DNA from: Hydrogenophaga sp.
GTDB taxonomy: Bacteria > Pseudomonadota > Gammaproteobacteria > Burkholderiales > Burkholderiaceae_C
Length of the DNA stretch: 39,064 nucleotides
Assembly: GCF_028698005.1 (NCBI RefSeq)
Contig: NZ_JAQVEJ010000003.1
Location: forward strand, 5,006-44,069
Reading direction: 5' to 3'
Both the position numbers and the translations under genes were made by a program. Positions 9,935 to 22,140 of this stretch are shown here, piece after piece. Numbering within the stretch: position 1 is the first letter of the stretch; every line of letters begins with the position of its first letter. The notes beneath the pieces were generated by a model. The model was not told the DNA's origin. It searched no databases and saw only the letters and a list, made by a program, of their open reading frames with translations.

Positions 9935-11534
9935 AGCCGTCCTTCCGGTGGTCGGAGGCGCCGGTCAGCGTGCCGCCCTCCCAGTCGATCTCGATCGCCT
10001 GCGCGCCGCCGATGGCCCAGTCGGGCGGCACCATCTCATAGCCGCGGGCGCGCAACGCGTCCACGGTGGCCGCCGGTAGCGTGGCTTCATGCTCCACCGT
10101 CCAGCCACCGGGCTTGGCGAACACGCGGGGCAGGTCCATGGCCGACTGCATGTCCATGCCATCCTTGAGCACGCGCGAGAGGAACCACGCGTGGCCCATG
10201 GCCTGGTAATGGCCACCCATGACGCCGAAGCTGTAGCGCACGCGCCCGTCGCGCGTGACCATGCCCGGAATGATGGTGTGCATGGGCCGCTTGCCGGGAC
10301 CGATGGCGTTCGGGTGTCCCTCGGTGAGGTTGAAGCTCTGGCCACGGTTGTGCAGCAGCACACCGGTGGCCGGCGACACGCGGCCGCTGCCGAACGGGTG
10401 GAACACCGAATTGATGAAACTGGCGCAGTTGCGGTCCTTGTCGACCACGGTGATGTAGACGGTGTCGCTGTGCGGGGGCGGCACGAAGGCCGGGATGGTC
10501 TTGTTGACCACGCCATCGAGGAGCTGGGCGCGCAACTGGCCGATGAGCTCGTCCGACAGCAGCCAGTCGGCACTGGCGCTGTGGCCGGCCGGATCACCGA
10601 GCACGGCGTCGCGCACGGAATACGCGAGGCGGCAGATCTCCAGTTCACGGAACAGGCGCTCGGCATCGAGCGGGTCGGTGCCGGCCGGCATGTCCTCGAG
10701 CAGCCGCAGCATCATCAGCGCGATCACGCCCTGGCCGCCGGGCGGGCACTCGTGCACGCGGTGGCCGGCGAACGTGGTGCTGACGGGTTCGACATAGTTG
10801 CCCTGGCAGGCGGCGAAGTCATCGAGGGTGTGCAGGCCGCCGAGCGAGCGCAGGTAGTCCACGATGTCCTGCGCGACCGGTCCGCGGTAGAAGGCGTCGC
10901 GGCCACCGGCCGCAATGGCCCGGAAGGTCTGCGCCAGGGCCGGCTGGCGGTGCACGCTGCCGATGGCGGGTGCCTGGCCATCGATCAGAAGGTGGCGGCG
11001 CGCGTTCTCGTCGGCCGCCAGCAGGGCGGTCTGCCGTGCCCAGTCGGTGCCGGCGCGCTCGGCCACCACGTAACCCTGCTCGGCCAGGGCAATGGCCGGC
11101 GCGAGCACCTCGGCCAGTGGCAGGGCGCCGTGATCGCGCAGCAACTGGCACCAGGCGTCCACCGCACCGGGTACGGTGATGGCGTGCGGCGACGAGCGCC
11201 CGATGCTGTCCACGCCGGCCGCCCGCAGCGCCGACACCGACGCGGCCTGCGGTGCGCGGCCCGAACCGTCGAAGGCGAGGATGCGGTCGCTTCCACCGGG
11301 GGCATACAGCGCGAAGCAGTCGCCGCCGATGCCGGTCGAGCCCGGTTCGACGACGCACTGCACGGCGCAGGCCGCCACGGCCGCGTCCATGGCGGTGCCG
11401 CCTTTTTGCAGCGTCTGGATGGCAGCCAGCGTGGCGGCGGCGTGCGAGGTCGCGGCCATGCCCTGGGTGGAGCGGGCCATCGAGCGCCCGGGCTGTTCGA
11501 AGTCGCGTGTCTGTCTTGCCATGGTTTTCTTCAT
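9918..11534 (-). CDS. Gamma-glutamyltransferase-family (Ntn) hydrolase, no signal peptide
   Basis: A gamma-glutamyltranspeptidase-like protein of about 538 residues. The family cleaves itself into two chains before a Thr that then becomes the nucleophile. The matching site is the Thr in HSDTVYITVVDKDRN, followed by the FGSG and LLHNR motifs of the small subunit. The large subunit shows GGTAMDAAVAAC and GIGGDCFALY. The known reaction is hydrolysis or transfer of gamma-glutamyl groups from glutathione or gamma-glutamyl amides. Classical Ggt is periplasmic, but this N terminus is charged and polar with no signal peptide, so a cytoplasmic role is likely. The open frame allows a TTG at 11570, but that would include a palindrome (11541-11558). 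ATG 11534 or ATG 11522 fits better. Confidence 0.85.
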   Translation of the reverse strand: MKKTMARQTRDFEQPGRSMARSTQGMAATSHAAATLAAIQTLQKGGTAMDAAVAACAVQCVVEPGSTGIGGDCFALYAPGGSDRILAFDGSGRAPQAASVSALRAAGVDSIGRSSPHAITVPGAVDAWCQLLRDHGALPLAEVLAPAIALAEQGYVVAERAGTDWARQTALLAADENARRHLLIDGQAPAIGSVHRQPALAQTFRAIAAGGRDAFYRGPVAQDIVDYLRSLGGLHTLDDFAACQGNYVEPVSTTFAGHRVHECPPGGQGVIALMMLRLLEDMPAGTDPLDAERLFRELEICRLAYSVRDAVLGDPAGHSASADWLLSDELIGQLRAQLLDGVVNKTIPAFVPPPHSDTVYITVVDKDRNCASFINSVFHPFGSGRVSPATGVLLHNRGQSFNLTEGHPNAIGPGKRPMHTIIPGMVTRDGRVRYSFGVMGGHYQAMGHAWFLSRVLKDGMDMQSAMDLPRVFAKPGGWTVEHEATLPAATVDALRARGYEMVPPDWAIGGAQAIEIDWEGGTLTGASDHRKDGCALGY

Positions 11535-11540
11535 CAATGG

Positions 11541-11558
11541 ATCCAAAAATCTTTGGAT
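11541..11558. promoter_or_regulatory. Perfect palindrome upstream of the ggt-like gene, candidate operator
   Basis: ATCCAAA, four spacer bases (AATC), then TTTGGAT: two 7-bp arms in perfect inverted repeat. It ends 7 bp before the ATG at 11534 on the minus strand. It is strikingly A/T-rich for this neighbourhood. GntR/FCD regulators bind short palindromes near the promoter of their own operon, and the operon's second gene encodes such a regulator. Assignment as its operator is inference. Confidence 0.4.
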
Positions 11559-11573
11559 GAAGAAAAGCAATGC

Positions 11574-11727
11574 CCATGCCAGGTTGGCACGGGCATGGCG
11601 CCGACAGGAAATGGAAGCAAAAGGTTTGCGCTTCTGATTCAGGAGCGCAGGCTTCGCCTCTTGTCAGTGCATGGGCGCCCAACATGGGGCGCACCGGCCG
11701 CTGGTGGTGCGGCCCCGGTCGGGGCCG
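11574..11727. other. Intergenic region with three dyads between symporter and ggt-like genes
   Basis: Between the symporter stop (11731) and the ggt-like start (11534) there is no gene. CCATGCC at 11574-11580 pairs with GGCATGG at 11592-11598. Nested in it, TGCCA (11577-11581) pairs with TGGCA (11585-11589). CGGCCCCG (11710-11717) pairs with CGGGGCCG (11720-11727) immediately after the symporter stop. The last could be a terminator stem for the symporter transcript, although no T run follows. The first two lie where the promoter of the ggt operon should be. No clear -35/-10 pair was recognised. Confidence 0.3.
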
Positions 11728-11730
11728 GAC

Positions 11731-12699
11731 TCAGTCGGCCGGCCTGGCCGCGAAGCGCTTCGAGAGCACGGCACACACCAGCAGCTGGATCTGGTGGAAC
11801 ACCATGATGGGCAACAGCACGGCGCCCATGGCCGAGCCGGCAAACAGCACCTGCGCCATGGGCACGCCGGTGGCCAGGCTCTTCTTGGAGCCGGCAAACA
11901 GCAGCGTGATGCGGTCTTCCAGCGAAAAACCCAGGCGCCTGCCCAATCGCCAGGTCAACTGCAGCACGATGAACAGCAGGCCCGCGCACGCGGCCGCCAG
12001 CAGCAGGAGCTGCGCCAGGGGCAACTTTGACCACAGGCCGTCCACCACCGCCTTGCTGAACGCGGTGTACACCACCAGGTAGATGGACCACTGGTCCACA
12101 TGCTTGAGCCACGACTTGTTGCGGTCGACCCAGGCGCCGATCCAGGGGCGTGCGATCTGGCCGAGCACGAAGGGCAGCAGCAGTTGCAGCATGATCTTGA
12201 GCACCGCGTCGCCCATCGACAGGCCATGGCCGGCCTGGCCGAGCAGCAGCACCACCAGCAGCGGCGTGACGAACACGCCCAGCAGGCTGGAGGTGGCGGC
12301 GGCGCAGATCGCGGCAGGCACGTTGCCGCGCGCCACCGAGGTGAAGGCGATGGCCGACTGCACCGTCGAGGGCAGGGCGCTCATATAGAGCAGGCCACGG
12401 TACAGGTCCGGGCCCACCAGGGGCAGCAGCACCGGTTTGAGCAGCACGGCCAGCAAGGGGAACAGCAGGAAGGTGCAGGCGAACACCAGCGAGTGCAGCC
12501 GCCAGTGGCCCAGGCCGGCGATCACGGACTGCAGGGGCAGCTTGGCACCGTGCAGGAAGAACAGCAGCGCGATCGCCGCATTGGTGAGCGTGGCGGCGTG
12601 CCCGGCATAGACCCCGCGCACCGGCAGGACGCTGGCGGCCACGATGAGCGCCAGCAGGATGAGCATGAAATTGTCGGGCAGGAAGCGGGGGCGGGCCAT
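11731..12699 (-). CDS. Bile acid:sodium symporter-family (SBF-like) transporter
   Basis: A 322-residue integral membrane protein with nine or ten predicted transmembrane helices. Matches to the SBF-like (PF13593 type) group include ALLFFLHGAKLP, YMSALPSTVQSAIAFTS, ARGNVPAAICAAA and FAGSKKSLATGVPMA. The last two correspond to the helix-crossing sodium/substrate region of this fold. Members import organic acids, bile acids or other anions with sodium; many bacterial ones have no known substrate. The frame is open upstream, but ATG 12699 (MARPRFLPDNFML) gives the family's normal N terminus. The gene is divergent from an AraC-type regulator, with 87 bp between their starts. That arrangement suggests the regulator controls the transporter. 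Confidence 0.87.
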   Translation of the reverse strand: MARPRFLPDNFMLILLALIVAASVLPVRGVYAGHAATLTNAAIALLFFLHGAKLPLQSVIAGLGHWRLHSLVFACTFLLFPLLAVLLKPVLLPLVGPDLYRGLLYMSALPSTVQSAIAFTSVARGNVPAAICAAATSSLLGVFVTPLLVVLLLGQAGHGLSMGDAVLKIMLQLLLPFVLGQIARPWIGAWVDRNKSWLKHVDQWSIYLVVYTAFSKAVVDGLWSKLPLAQLLLLAAACAGLLFIVLQLTWRLGRRLGFSLEDRITLLFAGSKKSLATGVPMAQVLFAGSAMGAVLLPIMVFHQIQLLVCAVLSKRFAARPAD

Positions 12700-12786
12700 G
12701 GGAAAGGGTGAACGATGCGTGGTGCGGCCAGGCCGCGAAGGCAGGCACTGTAGTACGCTGCGGATTTTCCTGCTAACGCTATTTGC

Positions 12787-13650
12787 ATGCCGAATATCGC
12801 GAATACGCCAAGCCGGGCGGAAGACCGGCCGCCCCGGACCGCCCGCCGCCCGGTCCCGGCGCTGGGCGCACTGCCACGGCCCGTGTACGCGCGCGCCGAG
12901 CAGATGCGCCGGCGTGCGCGCACCGTGGCGCATGCGCATCCGTGGGTGCAGTTTTCCTACGCCAGCGCGGGCGTGCTGCAGGTGCGCACCGCACAGGGCC
13001 TGTTCATCGCGCCGCCGCAGTGGGCGATCCTGATCCCGCCGCAGGTGGTGCACACGGTGGCCAACGCGCCGCACACCGAGATCCGCAGCCTGTACATCGA
13101 CACGCCCGCGCTGGAGATGGCCGGCACCGAATGCCGGGTGATCGGGGTTTCGCCCCTGCTGCGCGAGATGATCCGCCGCTTCGCCGACATGCCCGTGCAG
13201 TACGACGAACGTGGCGCGCACGGCCGTTTCGTGCAGGTGATGCTGGACCAGATCCATGCCGCGCCGCGTGCCGACCTGCAGTTGCCCTGGCCGGCGGATG
13301 CCGGGTTGCAGGGGCTGTGCCAGCAGGTGGTGGACCATCCCGACGAGCCGGCGTCGATGCAGGATTGGGCGCAACGGCTCGGCGTGTCGGTGCGCACCCT
13401 GGGGCGCATGTTCCAGCGGCAGACGCAGCTGAGCTTTCGCCAGTGGTACCAGCGGGCGCGCCTGATGGCGGCGCTGCCGCTGCTGCAGGCCGGCCAGAGC
13501 GTGACCGAGGTCGGGCTTGGGTGCGGTTACGACTCCACCTCGGCCTTCATCGCCGCGTTCCGGCGCCTGTTCGGCGCCACACCGGGTCAGTTGCTGCCGG
13601 CGACCGCGCCGTCGTCGCGGCCGGTGGCCGGCACCGGGTCCGCGTGCTGA
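12787..13650 (+). CDS. AraC-family transcriptional regulator with N-terminal cupin (NimR-like)
   Basis: A 287-residue regulator. After a Pro/Arg-rich start, a cupin sensing domain (about residues 45-110) shows HAHPWVQFSYASAG and WAILIPPQVVHTV. The C-terminal double helix-turn-helix (about 190-275) shows DWAQRLGVSVRTLGRMF and VTEVGLGCGYDSTSAFIAAFRR. This layout matches the YeaM/NimR group, whose members usually control a divergent transporter gene. Here the divergent gene is the SBF-like symporter. The last 64 bp overlap, on the other strand, the end of the next AraC gene. The exact start is uncertain: ATG 12787 lies just after the symporter promoter region. Confidence 0.87.
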   Translation: MPNIANTPSRAEDRPPRTARRPVPALGALPRPVYARAEQMRRRARTVAHAHPWVQFSYASAGVLQVRTAQGLFIAPPQWAILIPPQVVHTVANAPHTEIRSLYIDTPALEMAGTECRVIGVSPLLREMIRRFADMPVQYDERGAHGRFVQVMLDQIHAAPRADLQLPWPADAGLQGLCQQVVDHPDEPASMQDWAQRLGVSVRTLGRMFQRQTQLSFRQWYQRARLMAALPLLQAGQSVTEVGLGCGYDSTSAFIAAFRRLFGATPGQLLPATAPSSRPVAGTGSAC

Positions 13651-14684
13651 CCGGCACGCGCCGGGCCGGCGCGCCGAACATCACCGGGGGCAAGGCCCGT
13701 CCAGCCCCTGAACGCGCGGATGAAGCTTTTCTCGTTGCGAAAGCCGGCGGCGAGCGCGACCTGCTTGATGGGACGCTGGCTGCGCTGCAGCAGCTCGATG
13801 GCGCGTTCGCGCCGGGCCTCGTCCTTGAGGGCCTGCAGCGACGTGCCTTCGGCGGCCAGTTGCCGTTGCAGCGTGCGGGGCGAGAGTGACAGCGCGGCGG
13901 CCAGCGATTCCGTGCCATGGGCCGGGTCGTGGCGCAGCAACTGGCCCACACGCAGGGCCAGCAGGCGGTCGCGCCGGTAGGGCAGCACCATGATCGGCAG
14001 GGCGCGCCGCAGCATCTGCGCCAGTGCCGCGTCGTCGCGGCGCAAGGGCAGGTCCAGGTAGGCCACGTCAAAACGCAGGGCGGCGCGCGGCGGTTCGCCG
14101 AAGCGCACCGGGCCCGGGAACAGGGGTCCGTACACGTCGGCATGCGGCGGACGCGGCACCGGAAATTCCGCCGCGCGCAGCGGGATGTGCGAGTCCACCA
14201 GCCAGCACGAGAGCCCGTGCACATTGCGCAGCAGCGAGATCAGCGCGAACTCGCGCAGCGGCCCCATGTCGCGCTGCTCGTGCACGGTGACGCTGGCCGT
14301 GCCGTTGGCGTCACCGCGTTCGTCCAGCGTCAGCACCACGTCTCGCGTGAGCAGGCCGTGGTGCCGGCACCAGCGCCGCAGGGCGACACGCAGGTTCGGC
14401 GCGCTGATGGAGGCGCGCGCCAGCATGCCGTAGCTGCCCCAGGGCAGCGGGCGGGAGAACCAGCCCAGCGCCTCGTCGTCGAGTTCCTGCATGGCCGCGG
14501 CGCACAGGCGCTCGAACTGCAGCGACGATACGCGCGCGGGCCAGCGTCCCTGCGCATCTGGCGCAATCTGTGCTTTCTCGAGCGCATCTGCGGCATCCAT
14601 GCCGCGCCGCGTGTAGGCCGTCATCACGCTCTGAACGAAGGCGAACGGCGTCCGCGCGGCCGGGGAACTGGTTCGTGGAGGCAT
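13587..14684 (-). CDS. AraC-family transcriptional regulator with Arabinose_bd-type sensor domain (OruR/ArgR-like)
   Basis: About 365 residues from ATG 14684 ([16 protein letters not shown]); the frame is open up to 14774 but the family start fits 14684. The N-terminal two thirds is the PF12625-type sensor of proline- and ornithine-regulator relatives ([32 protein letters not shown]). The C-terminal DNA-binding part has [20 protein letters not shown] and [25 protein letters not shown]. It is divergent from the acyl-CoA synthetase gene (139 bp between starts), so it may control that gene and the leucine-degradation genes behind it (inference). The last 64 bp are antisense to the end of the convergent AraC gene. 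They encode a tail of about 20 residues beyond the normal AraC domain. Confidence 0.85.
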   Translation of the reverse strand: MPPRTSSPAARTPFAFVQSVMTAYTRRGMDAADALEKAQIAPDAQGRWPARVSSLQFERLCAAAMQELDDEALGWFSRPLPWGSYGMLARASISAPNLRVALRRWCRHHGLLTRDVVLTLDERGDANGTASVTVHEQRDMGPLREFALISLLRNVHGLSCWLVDSHIPLRAAEFPVPRPPHADVYGPLFPGPVRFGEPPRAALRFDVAYLDLPLRRDDAALAQMLRRALPIMVLPYRRDRLLALRVGQLLRHDPAHGTESLAAALSLSPRTLQRQLAAEGTSLQALKDEARRERAIELLQRSQRPIKQVALAAGFRNEKSFIRAFRGWTGLAPGDVRRAGPARAGQHADPVPATGRDDGAVAGSN

Positions 14685-14722
14685 CGCCGGGAGATTTTGG
14701 GGGTTGGTGGCGTATTTTGCAA

Positions 14723-14803
14723 CCTTGCTGACGCCTTGCGTGGCGGTGGGGCGGGTATCCTGCCTGTTCGGCAATGCGCTGGAACGCTACATTGCCAAGG
14801 CGT
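14723..14803. promoter_or_regulatory. Candidate AraC-type operator region between divergent araC and acyl-CoA synthetase genes
   Basis: CCTTGC occurs at 14723-14728 and 14734-14739, a direct repeat with an 11-bp period, one helical turn. ACGCCTTG (14731-14738) also has its exact inverse, CAAGGCGT, at 14796-14803, 65 bp away. AraC-family proteins contact direct half-sites about one or two turns apart and can loop DNA between distant sites. These repeats sit in the 138-bp space between the regulator and the gene it may control. This is a pattern observation only. Confidence 0.3.
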
Positions 14804-14822
14804 TTCCGAGGAGACATCACGC

Positions 14823-16529
14823 ATGGCGACCTTTACCGACAGTTATGCCCGTGGCGACACGAACCTGCCGCTGATCGATCAACCCATCGGCGCATTTTTC
14901 GATGACATGGTCGAGCGCTTCCCCGAGCGCGAGGCGCTGGTGGTGCTGCATCAGCAGCGCCGCTACACCTACCGGCAGTTGCAGACCGAGAGCAACCGGC
15001 TGGCCAGTGCCTTGCTGGGCCTGGGGCTGAAAGCGGGCGACCGCATCGGTATCTGGTCGCACAACAACGCCGAATGGGTGCTGATGCAGATGGCCACGGC
15101 CAAGGCCGGTCTGGTGCTGGTCAACATCAACCCGGCCTACCGCGTGTCCGAGGTCGAATACGCCCTCAACAAGGTGGGATGCCGGGCGCTGGTGACCATG
15201 CCGCGCTTCAAGACGAGCGACTACATCGGCATGCTGCGTGAACTGGCGCCCGAGCTGGCGCAGGCCGCGCCGGGTGAGTGGCGTGCCGAGCGGCTGCCGC
15301 AACTGCGGCACCTGATCTGGATCGACGTCGAGGGCCAGGGCGAGGACGAGGCCGGCTTCATGCGCTTTTCCGACCTGATGAAGACGGGCGACCCGGCCGA
15401 TGCGCAACTGGCGTCGGTGGCGCGGCTGCTGACGGCGCGCGACCCCATCAACATCCAGTTCACCAGCGGCACCACGGGCTTCCCCAAGGGTGCCACGCTG
15501 ACGCACCGCAACATTCTGAACAATGGCTTTTTCATCGGCGAGGCCATGAAGCTGACCGAGCAGGACAGGCTGTGCATTCCCGTGCCGCTGTACCACTGCT
15601 TCGGCATGGTGCTGGGCAACCTGGCCTGCCTCACGCACGGCGCCTGCATCGTCTATCCCAACGACGCCTTCGAGCCGCTGTCGGTGCTGCAGGCCGTGCA
15701 GGCCGAGCGCTGCACCGGCCTGCACGGCGTGCCCACGATGTTCATCGCCGAGCTGGATCACCCGCGCTTCCAGGCGTTCGACCTGTCCACGCTGCGCACC
15801 GGCATCATGGCCGGCTCGCCGTGCCCGATCGAGGTGATGAAGCGCGTGCAGTCCGAGATGCACATGCAGGAGGTCACCATTGCCTACGGCATGACCGAGA
15901 CCAGCCCCGTGAGCTGCCAGAGCCGCACCGACACGCCGCTGGACAAGCGCGTCTCGACCGTCGGTCAGGTGCAGCCGCACCTGGAGGTCAAGATCATCGA
16001 CCCCGACAGTGGCCAGACCGTGCCGGTGGGCGAGCGTGGCGAGCTGTGCACGCGCGGCTATTCCGTGATGCAGGGCTACTGGGATGACCCGGCGCGCACC
16101 GCCGAGGCCATCGACGCCGAGGGCTGGATGCACACCGGCGACCTGGCGACCATGGATGACGAGGGCTACGTCAACATCGTCGGCCGCATCAAGGACATGG
16201 TGATCCGCGGCGGCGAGAATGTCTACCCGCGCGAGATCGAGGAGTTCCTTTATCGCCACCCCAAGGTGCAGGACGTGCAGGTGGTGGGCGTGCCCGACCC
16301 GAAGTACGGCGAGGAGCTGTGCGCCTGGGTCATCGCCAAGCCCGGCCAGGCGCTGACGGACGAGGACATCCGCGCCTTCTGCAAGGGCCAGATCGCCCAC
16401 TACAAGGTGCCGCGCTACATCAAGTTCGTTGACGCCTTTCCCATGACCGTGACCGGCAAGATCCAGAAGTTCAGGATTCGCGAGGCGATGAAGGAAGAAC
16501 TGGGCCTGGCCGAAGCCAAGACCGCCTGA
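14823..16529 (+). CDS. Acyl-CoA synthetase (AMP-binding, medium/long-chain type)
   Basis: A 568-residue ANL-superfamily ligase that activates a carboxylic acid to its acyl-CoA via an acyl-adenylate. The P-loop [12 protein letters not shown] is near residue 213. Then come YGMTETSP near 355, GWMHTGDLA near 435, the hinge [20 protein letters not shown], and the catalytic C-terminal Lys546 in TVTGKIQK. I chose ATG 14823 ([11 protein letters not shown]) with GGAGA 11 bases upstream; the open frame extends far upstream but that part is non-coding on this strand. It stands first in the leucine/isovalerate gene set, so isovalerate or another short/branched acid is a plausible substrate. The sequence alone only supports a fatty-acyl-CoA synthetase. 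The carboxylase beta gene starts 14 bp downstream. Confidence 0.9.
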   Translation: MATFTDSYARGDTNLPLIDQPIGAFFDDMVERFPEREALVVLHQQRRYTYRQLQTESNRLASALLGLGLKAGDRIGIWSHNNAEWVLMQMATAKAGLVLVNINPAYRVSEVEYALNKVGCRALVTMPRFKTSDYIGMLRELAPELAQAAPGEWRAERLPQLRHLIWIDVEGQGEDEAGFMRFSDLMKTGDPADAQLASVARLLTARDPINIQFTSGTTGFPKGATLTHRNILNNGFFIGEAMKLTEQDRLCIPVPLYHCFGMVLGNLACLTHGACIVYPNDAFEPLSVLQAVQAERCTGLHGVPTMFIAELDHPRFQAFDLSTLRTGIMAGSPCPIEVMKRVQSEMHMQEVTIAYGMTETSPVSCQSRTDTPLDKRVSTVGQVQPHLEVKIIDPDSGQTVPVGERGELCTRGYSVMQGYWDDPARTAEAIDAEGWMHTGDLATMDDEGYVNIVGRIKDMVIRGGENVYPREIEEFLYRHPKVQDVQVVGVPDPKYGEELCAWVIAKPGQALTDEDIRAFCKGQIAHYKVPRYIKFVDAFPMTVTGKIQKFRIREAMKEELGLAEAKTA

Positions 16530-16543
16530 CCTACCGACACGCC

Positions 16544-18151
<1,608 letters not shown>

Positions 18152-18155
18152 TGGC

Positions 18156-18665
18156 ATGGACGCGCGCACCCACTTCCTGCAACTGGCCCGTTACAACGTC
18201 TGGGCCACACAGCGCCTGCTCGATGCCGTGGCAGCGGTGTCCGACGCCGACTACCGCCAGGACGTGGGGCTGTTCTTCGGGAGCATCCACGGCACGCTGA
18301 ACCACCTGCTGGTGGGCGAGCACATGCTCTGGTATCCGCGGTTTGCCAGCGGCACATCGCCCACGGTGGCGCTGAACGCCGAGGTCGAACCCGACCGCGG
18401 ACGGCTCGCGCAGGCGCTCAGGGGTGGCGCGGCCAACTGGCTGCCGCTGATCGCGTCCTGGCCCGGCGAGCGCTTCGATGGCGCGCTGGGCTATACCAAC
18501 ATGCGTGGCCAGGCGGTGCGCCTGCCTTTCGCGGCCACGCTGGCCCATGTGTTCAACCACGGTACCCACCACCGCGGCCAGGTCACCGCCGCGCTCACCG
18601 CGCTCGGCCACACCAGCCCGGAACTGGATCTGGTCTACCTGCTGCAAGAGGAATCCAAGGCATGA
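18156..18665 (+). CDS. DinB/YfiT-family putative metal-dependent protein
   Basis: A 169-residue four-helix-bundle protein of the DinB family. Metal-binding histidines are visible in NHLLVGEH (His50 region) and in FNHGTHHRGQ near residue 130, the usual three-His site. Family members include thiol-dependent S-transferases and proteins of unknown activity; despite the name there is no link to DNA polymerase IV. Its stop overlaps the start of the hydratase gene by 4 bp, so it is translated as part of the leucine-degradation operon. What it does for this pathway is not known to me. A role in thiol or CoA-adduct handling would be a guess. Confidence 0.87.
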   Translation: MDARTHFLQLARYNVWATQRLLDAVAAVSDADYRQDVGLFFGSIHGTLNHLLVGEHMLWYPRFASGTSPTVALNAEVEPDRGRLAQALRGGAANWLPLIASWPGERFDGALGYTNMRGQAVRLPFAATLAHVFNHGTHHRGQVTAALTALGHTSPELDLVYLLQEESKA

Positions 18666-19447
18666 GCTCCGCACTGACCCTGACGGTCCACGACCGCATC
18701 GCCCGCATCACGCTTACCCGCCCCGAGGTGCGCAACGCCTTCAACGACGAGGTGATCCAGCAACTCAAGGCCACGTTTGCATCGGTCGGTGCGCGGGACG
18801 ACGTGCGCGCCGTGGTGCTGGCTGCCGAAGGTCCGGCCTTTTGCGCCGGTGCCGACCTGAACTGGATGCGCCGCATGGCCGACTACACCCGCGCGGAGAA
18901 TCTGGCCGATGCCGGCGAACTCGCGGCCATGCTGCGGACCATCTACGAGTGCCCCAAGCCCACGATCGCGCGCGTGCAGGGCGACGTGTACGCGGGCGGC
19001 ACGGGTCTGGTGGCCGCATGCGACGTGGTGGTCAGCCTGGAGACGGCGGCCTACTGCCTGAGCGAGGTCAGGCTGGGGCTCATCCCCGCCACCATCAGCC
19101 CGTACGTGATCCGCGCCATGGGCGCACGCGCGGCGCACCGCTACTTCCTGACCGCCGAACGCTTCAGCGCCGCCGAGGCGCAGCGCATCGGCTTCGTGCA
19201 CGAACTGGCGGCGACGACCGAGGAGCTCGATGTCAAGGTGGACGGCTTCGTCAAGGCCTTCCTGGCCGCCAGCCCGAACGCGCTGCGGGCGTGCAAGCGG
19301 CTGGTGCAGGACGTGGCCGAGCGCGAGATCGGCGCGGCGCTGATCGCCTCGACGGTCGAAGGCATTGCCGACATCCGCGCCACTGATGAAGGCCGCGAGG
19401 GCGTGCAGTCCTTCCTGCAAAAGCGCAAGCCCTCCTGGCTCGCCTGA
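18662..19447 (+). CDS. liuC: Enoyl-CoA hydratase/isomerase family, probable methylglutaconyl-CoA hydratase
   Basis: A 261-residue crotonase-fold enzyme. The CoA-binding/oxyanion segments are FCAGADLNWMRRM and GDVYAGGTGLVAACDVV, followed by the RLGLIPATISPYV segment typical of methylglutaconyl-CoA hydratases. It would hydrate 3-methylglutaconyl-CoA to HMG-CoA, the step between the carboxylase and HMG-CoA lyase. The start ATG 18662 overlaps the DinB gene stop by 4 bp. The assignment to this step rests mainly on operon position; a general short-chain enoyl-CoA hydratase cannot be excluded by sequence alone. Confidence 0.9.
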   Translation: MSSALTLTVHDRIARITLTRPEVRNAFNDEVIQQLKATFASVGARDDVRAVVLAAEGPAFCAGADLNWMRRMADYTRAENLADAGELAAMLRTIYECPKPTIARVQGDVYAGGTGLVAACDVVVSLETAAYCLSEVRLGLIPATISPYVIRAMGARAAHRYFLTAERFSAAEAQRIGFVHELAATTEELDVKVDGFVKAFLAASPNALRACKRLVQDVAEREIGAALIASTVEGIADIRATDEGREGVQSFLQKRKPSWLA

Positions 19448-19452
19448 TCCCC

Positions 19453-20076
19453 ATGGACCAGGCCCTGCAAGCCCTCGACATGCCCGGCCTGCTGGCGCTG
19501 GCGGCGGCGCTGGGCTGGGCCAGCGGTTTCCGTCTCTACGCGGTGGTGTTCCTCGTGGGCGCCCTGGGGGCCGTCGGCGGGATCGAGCTGCCGCAGGGCC
19601 TGGCGCTGCTGCAGCACCCGGCCGTGCTGGCCACCAGTGGCGCGCTGCTGTTCGTCGAGTTCTTCGCCGACAAGATCCCGGGGCTGGATTCGCTCTGGGA
19701 CATCGTCAACAGCGTGATCCGCGTGCCGGCCGGCGCGGCGCTGGCCGCCGGCGTGTTCGGCGCCGACAACGCCACCATGGCCCTGGTCGCCGCGCTGATG
19801 GGCGGCACGCTGGCCGCCACCAGCCAGGCGGCCAAGACCAGCACGCGCGCGGCCATCAACGCCTCGCCGGAGCCGTTCTCCAACGTCGGCATGAGCCTGG
19901 CCGAGGACGGCATGGTCGTGGCGGCGGTGTGGCTGGCCACGACCCACCCCTTGCTGTTCGGTGTGCTGCTGGTCTTCGTGGTGATCCTGATGTGGATCGT
20001 CACCTGGTTCCTGTTCAAGTTCCTGCGCGCCGCCCTGCGTCGTCTGCGCGCCTTCCTTTCGTCTGCCCCTGTCTAG
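19453..20076 (+). CDS. DUF4126 family membrane protein
   Basis: A 207-residue integral membrane protein with about five hydrophobic segments: LLALAAALGWASGFRLYAVVFLVGALG, the ALLFVEFFADKIPGLDSLWD region, the Ala-rich repeats near residues 90-125, and a long C-terminal pair before a basic tail. It matches the DUF4126 family, which has no established function. It lies between the hydratase and carboxylase alpha genes with short gaps (5 and 8 bp), so it is co-expressed with leucine degradation. I recall this linkage in other Burkholderiales, which hints at a membrane role tied to the pathway, but no activity can be named. Confidence 0.83.
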   Translation: MDQALQALDMPGLLALAAALGWASGFRLYAVVFLVGALGAVGGIELPQGLALLQHPAVLATSGALLFVEFFADKIPGLDSLWDIVNSVIRVPAGAALAAGVFGADNATMALVAALMGGTLAATSQAAKTSTRAAINASPEPFSNVGMSLAEDGMVVAAVWLATTHPLLFGVLLVFVVILMWIVTWFLFKFLRAALRRLRAFLSSAPV

Positions 20077-20084
20077 AGCCTGCC

Positions 20085-22103
<2,019 letters not shown>

Positions 22104-22140
22104 CGACGCGCATGGGCCAGGCGCGGTACGCTCGTGTCCC

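Noticed and set aside
11535-11570. TTG start at 11570 for the ggt-like gene
   Set aside because: It would include the palindrome as coding sequence, adds an atypical N terminus, and ATG 11534/11522 are available.
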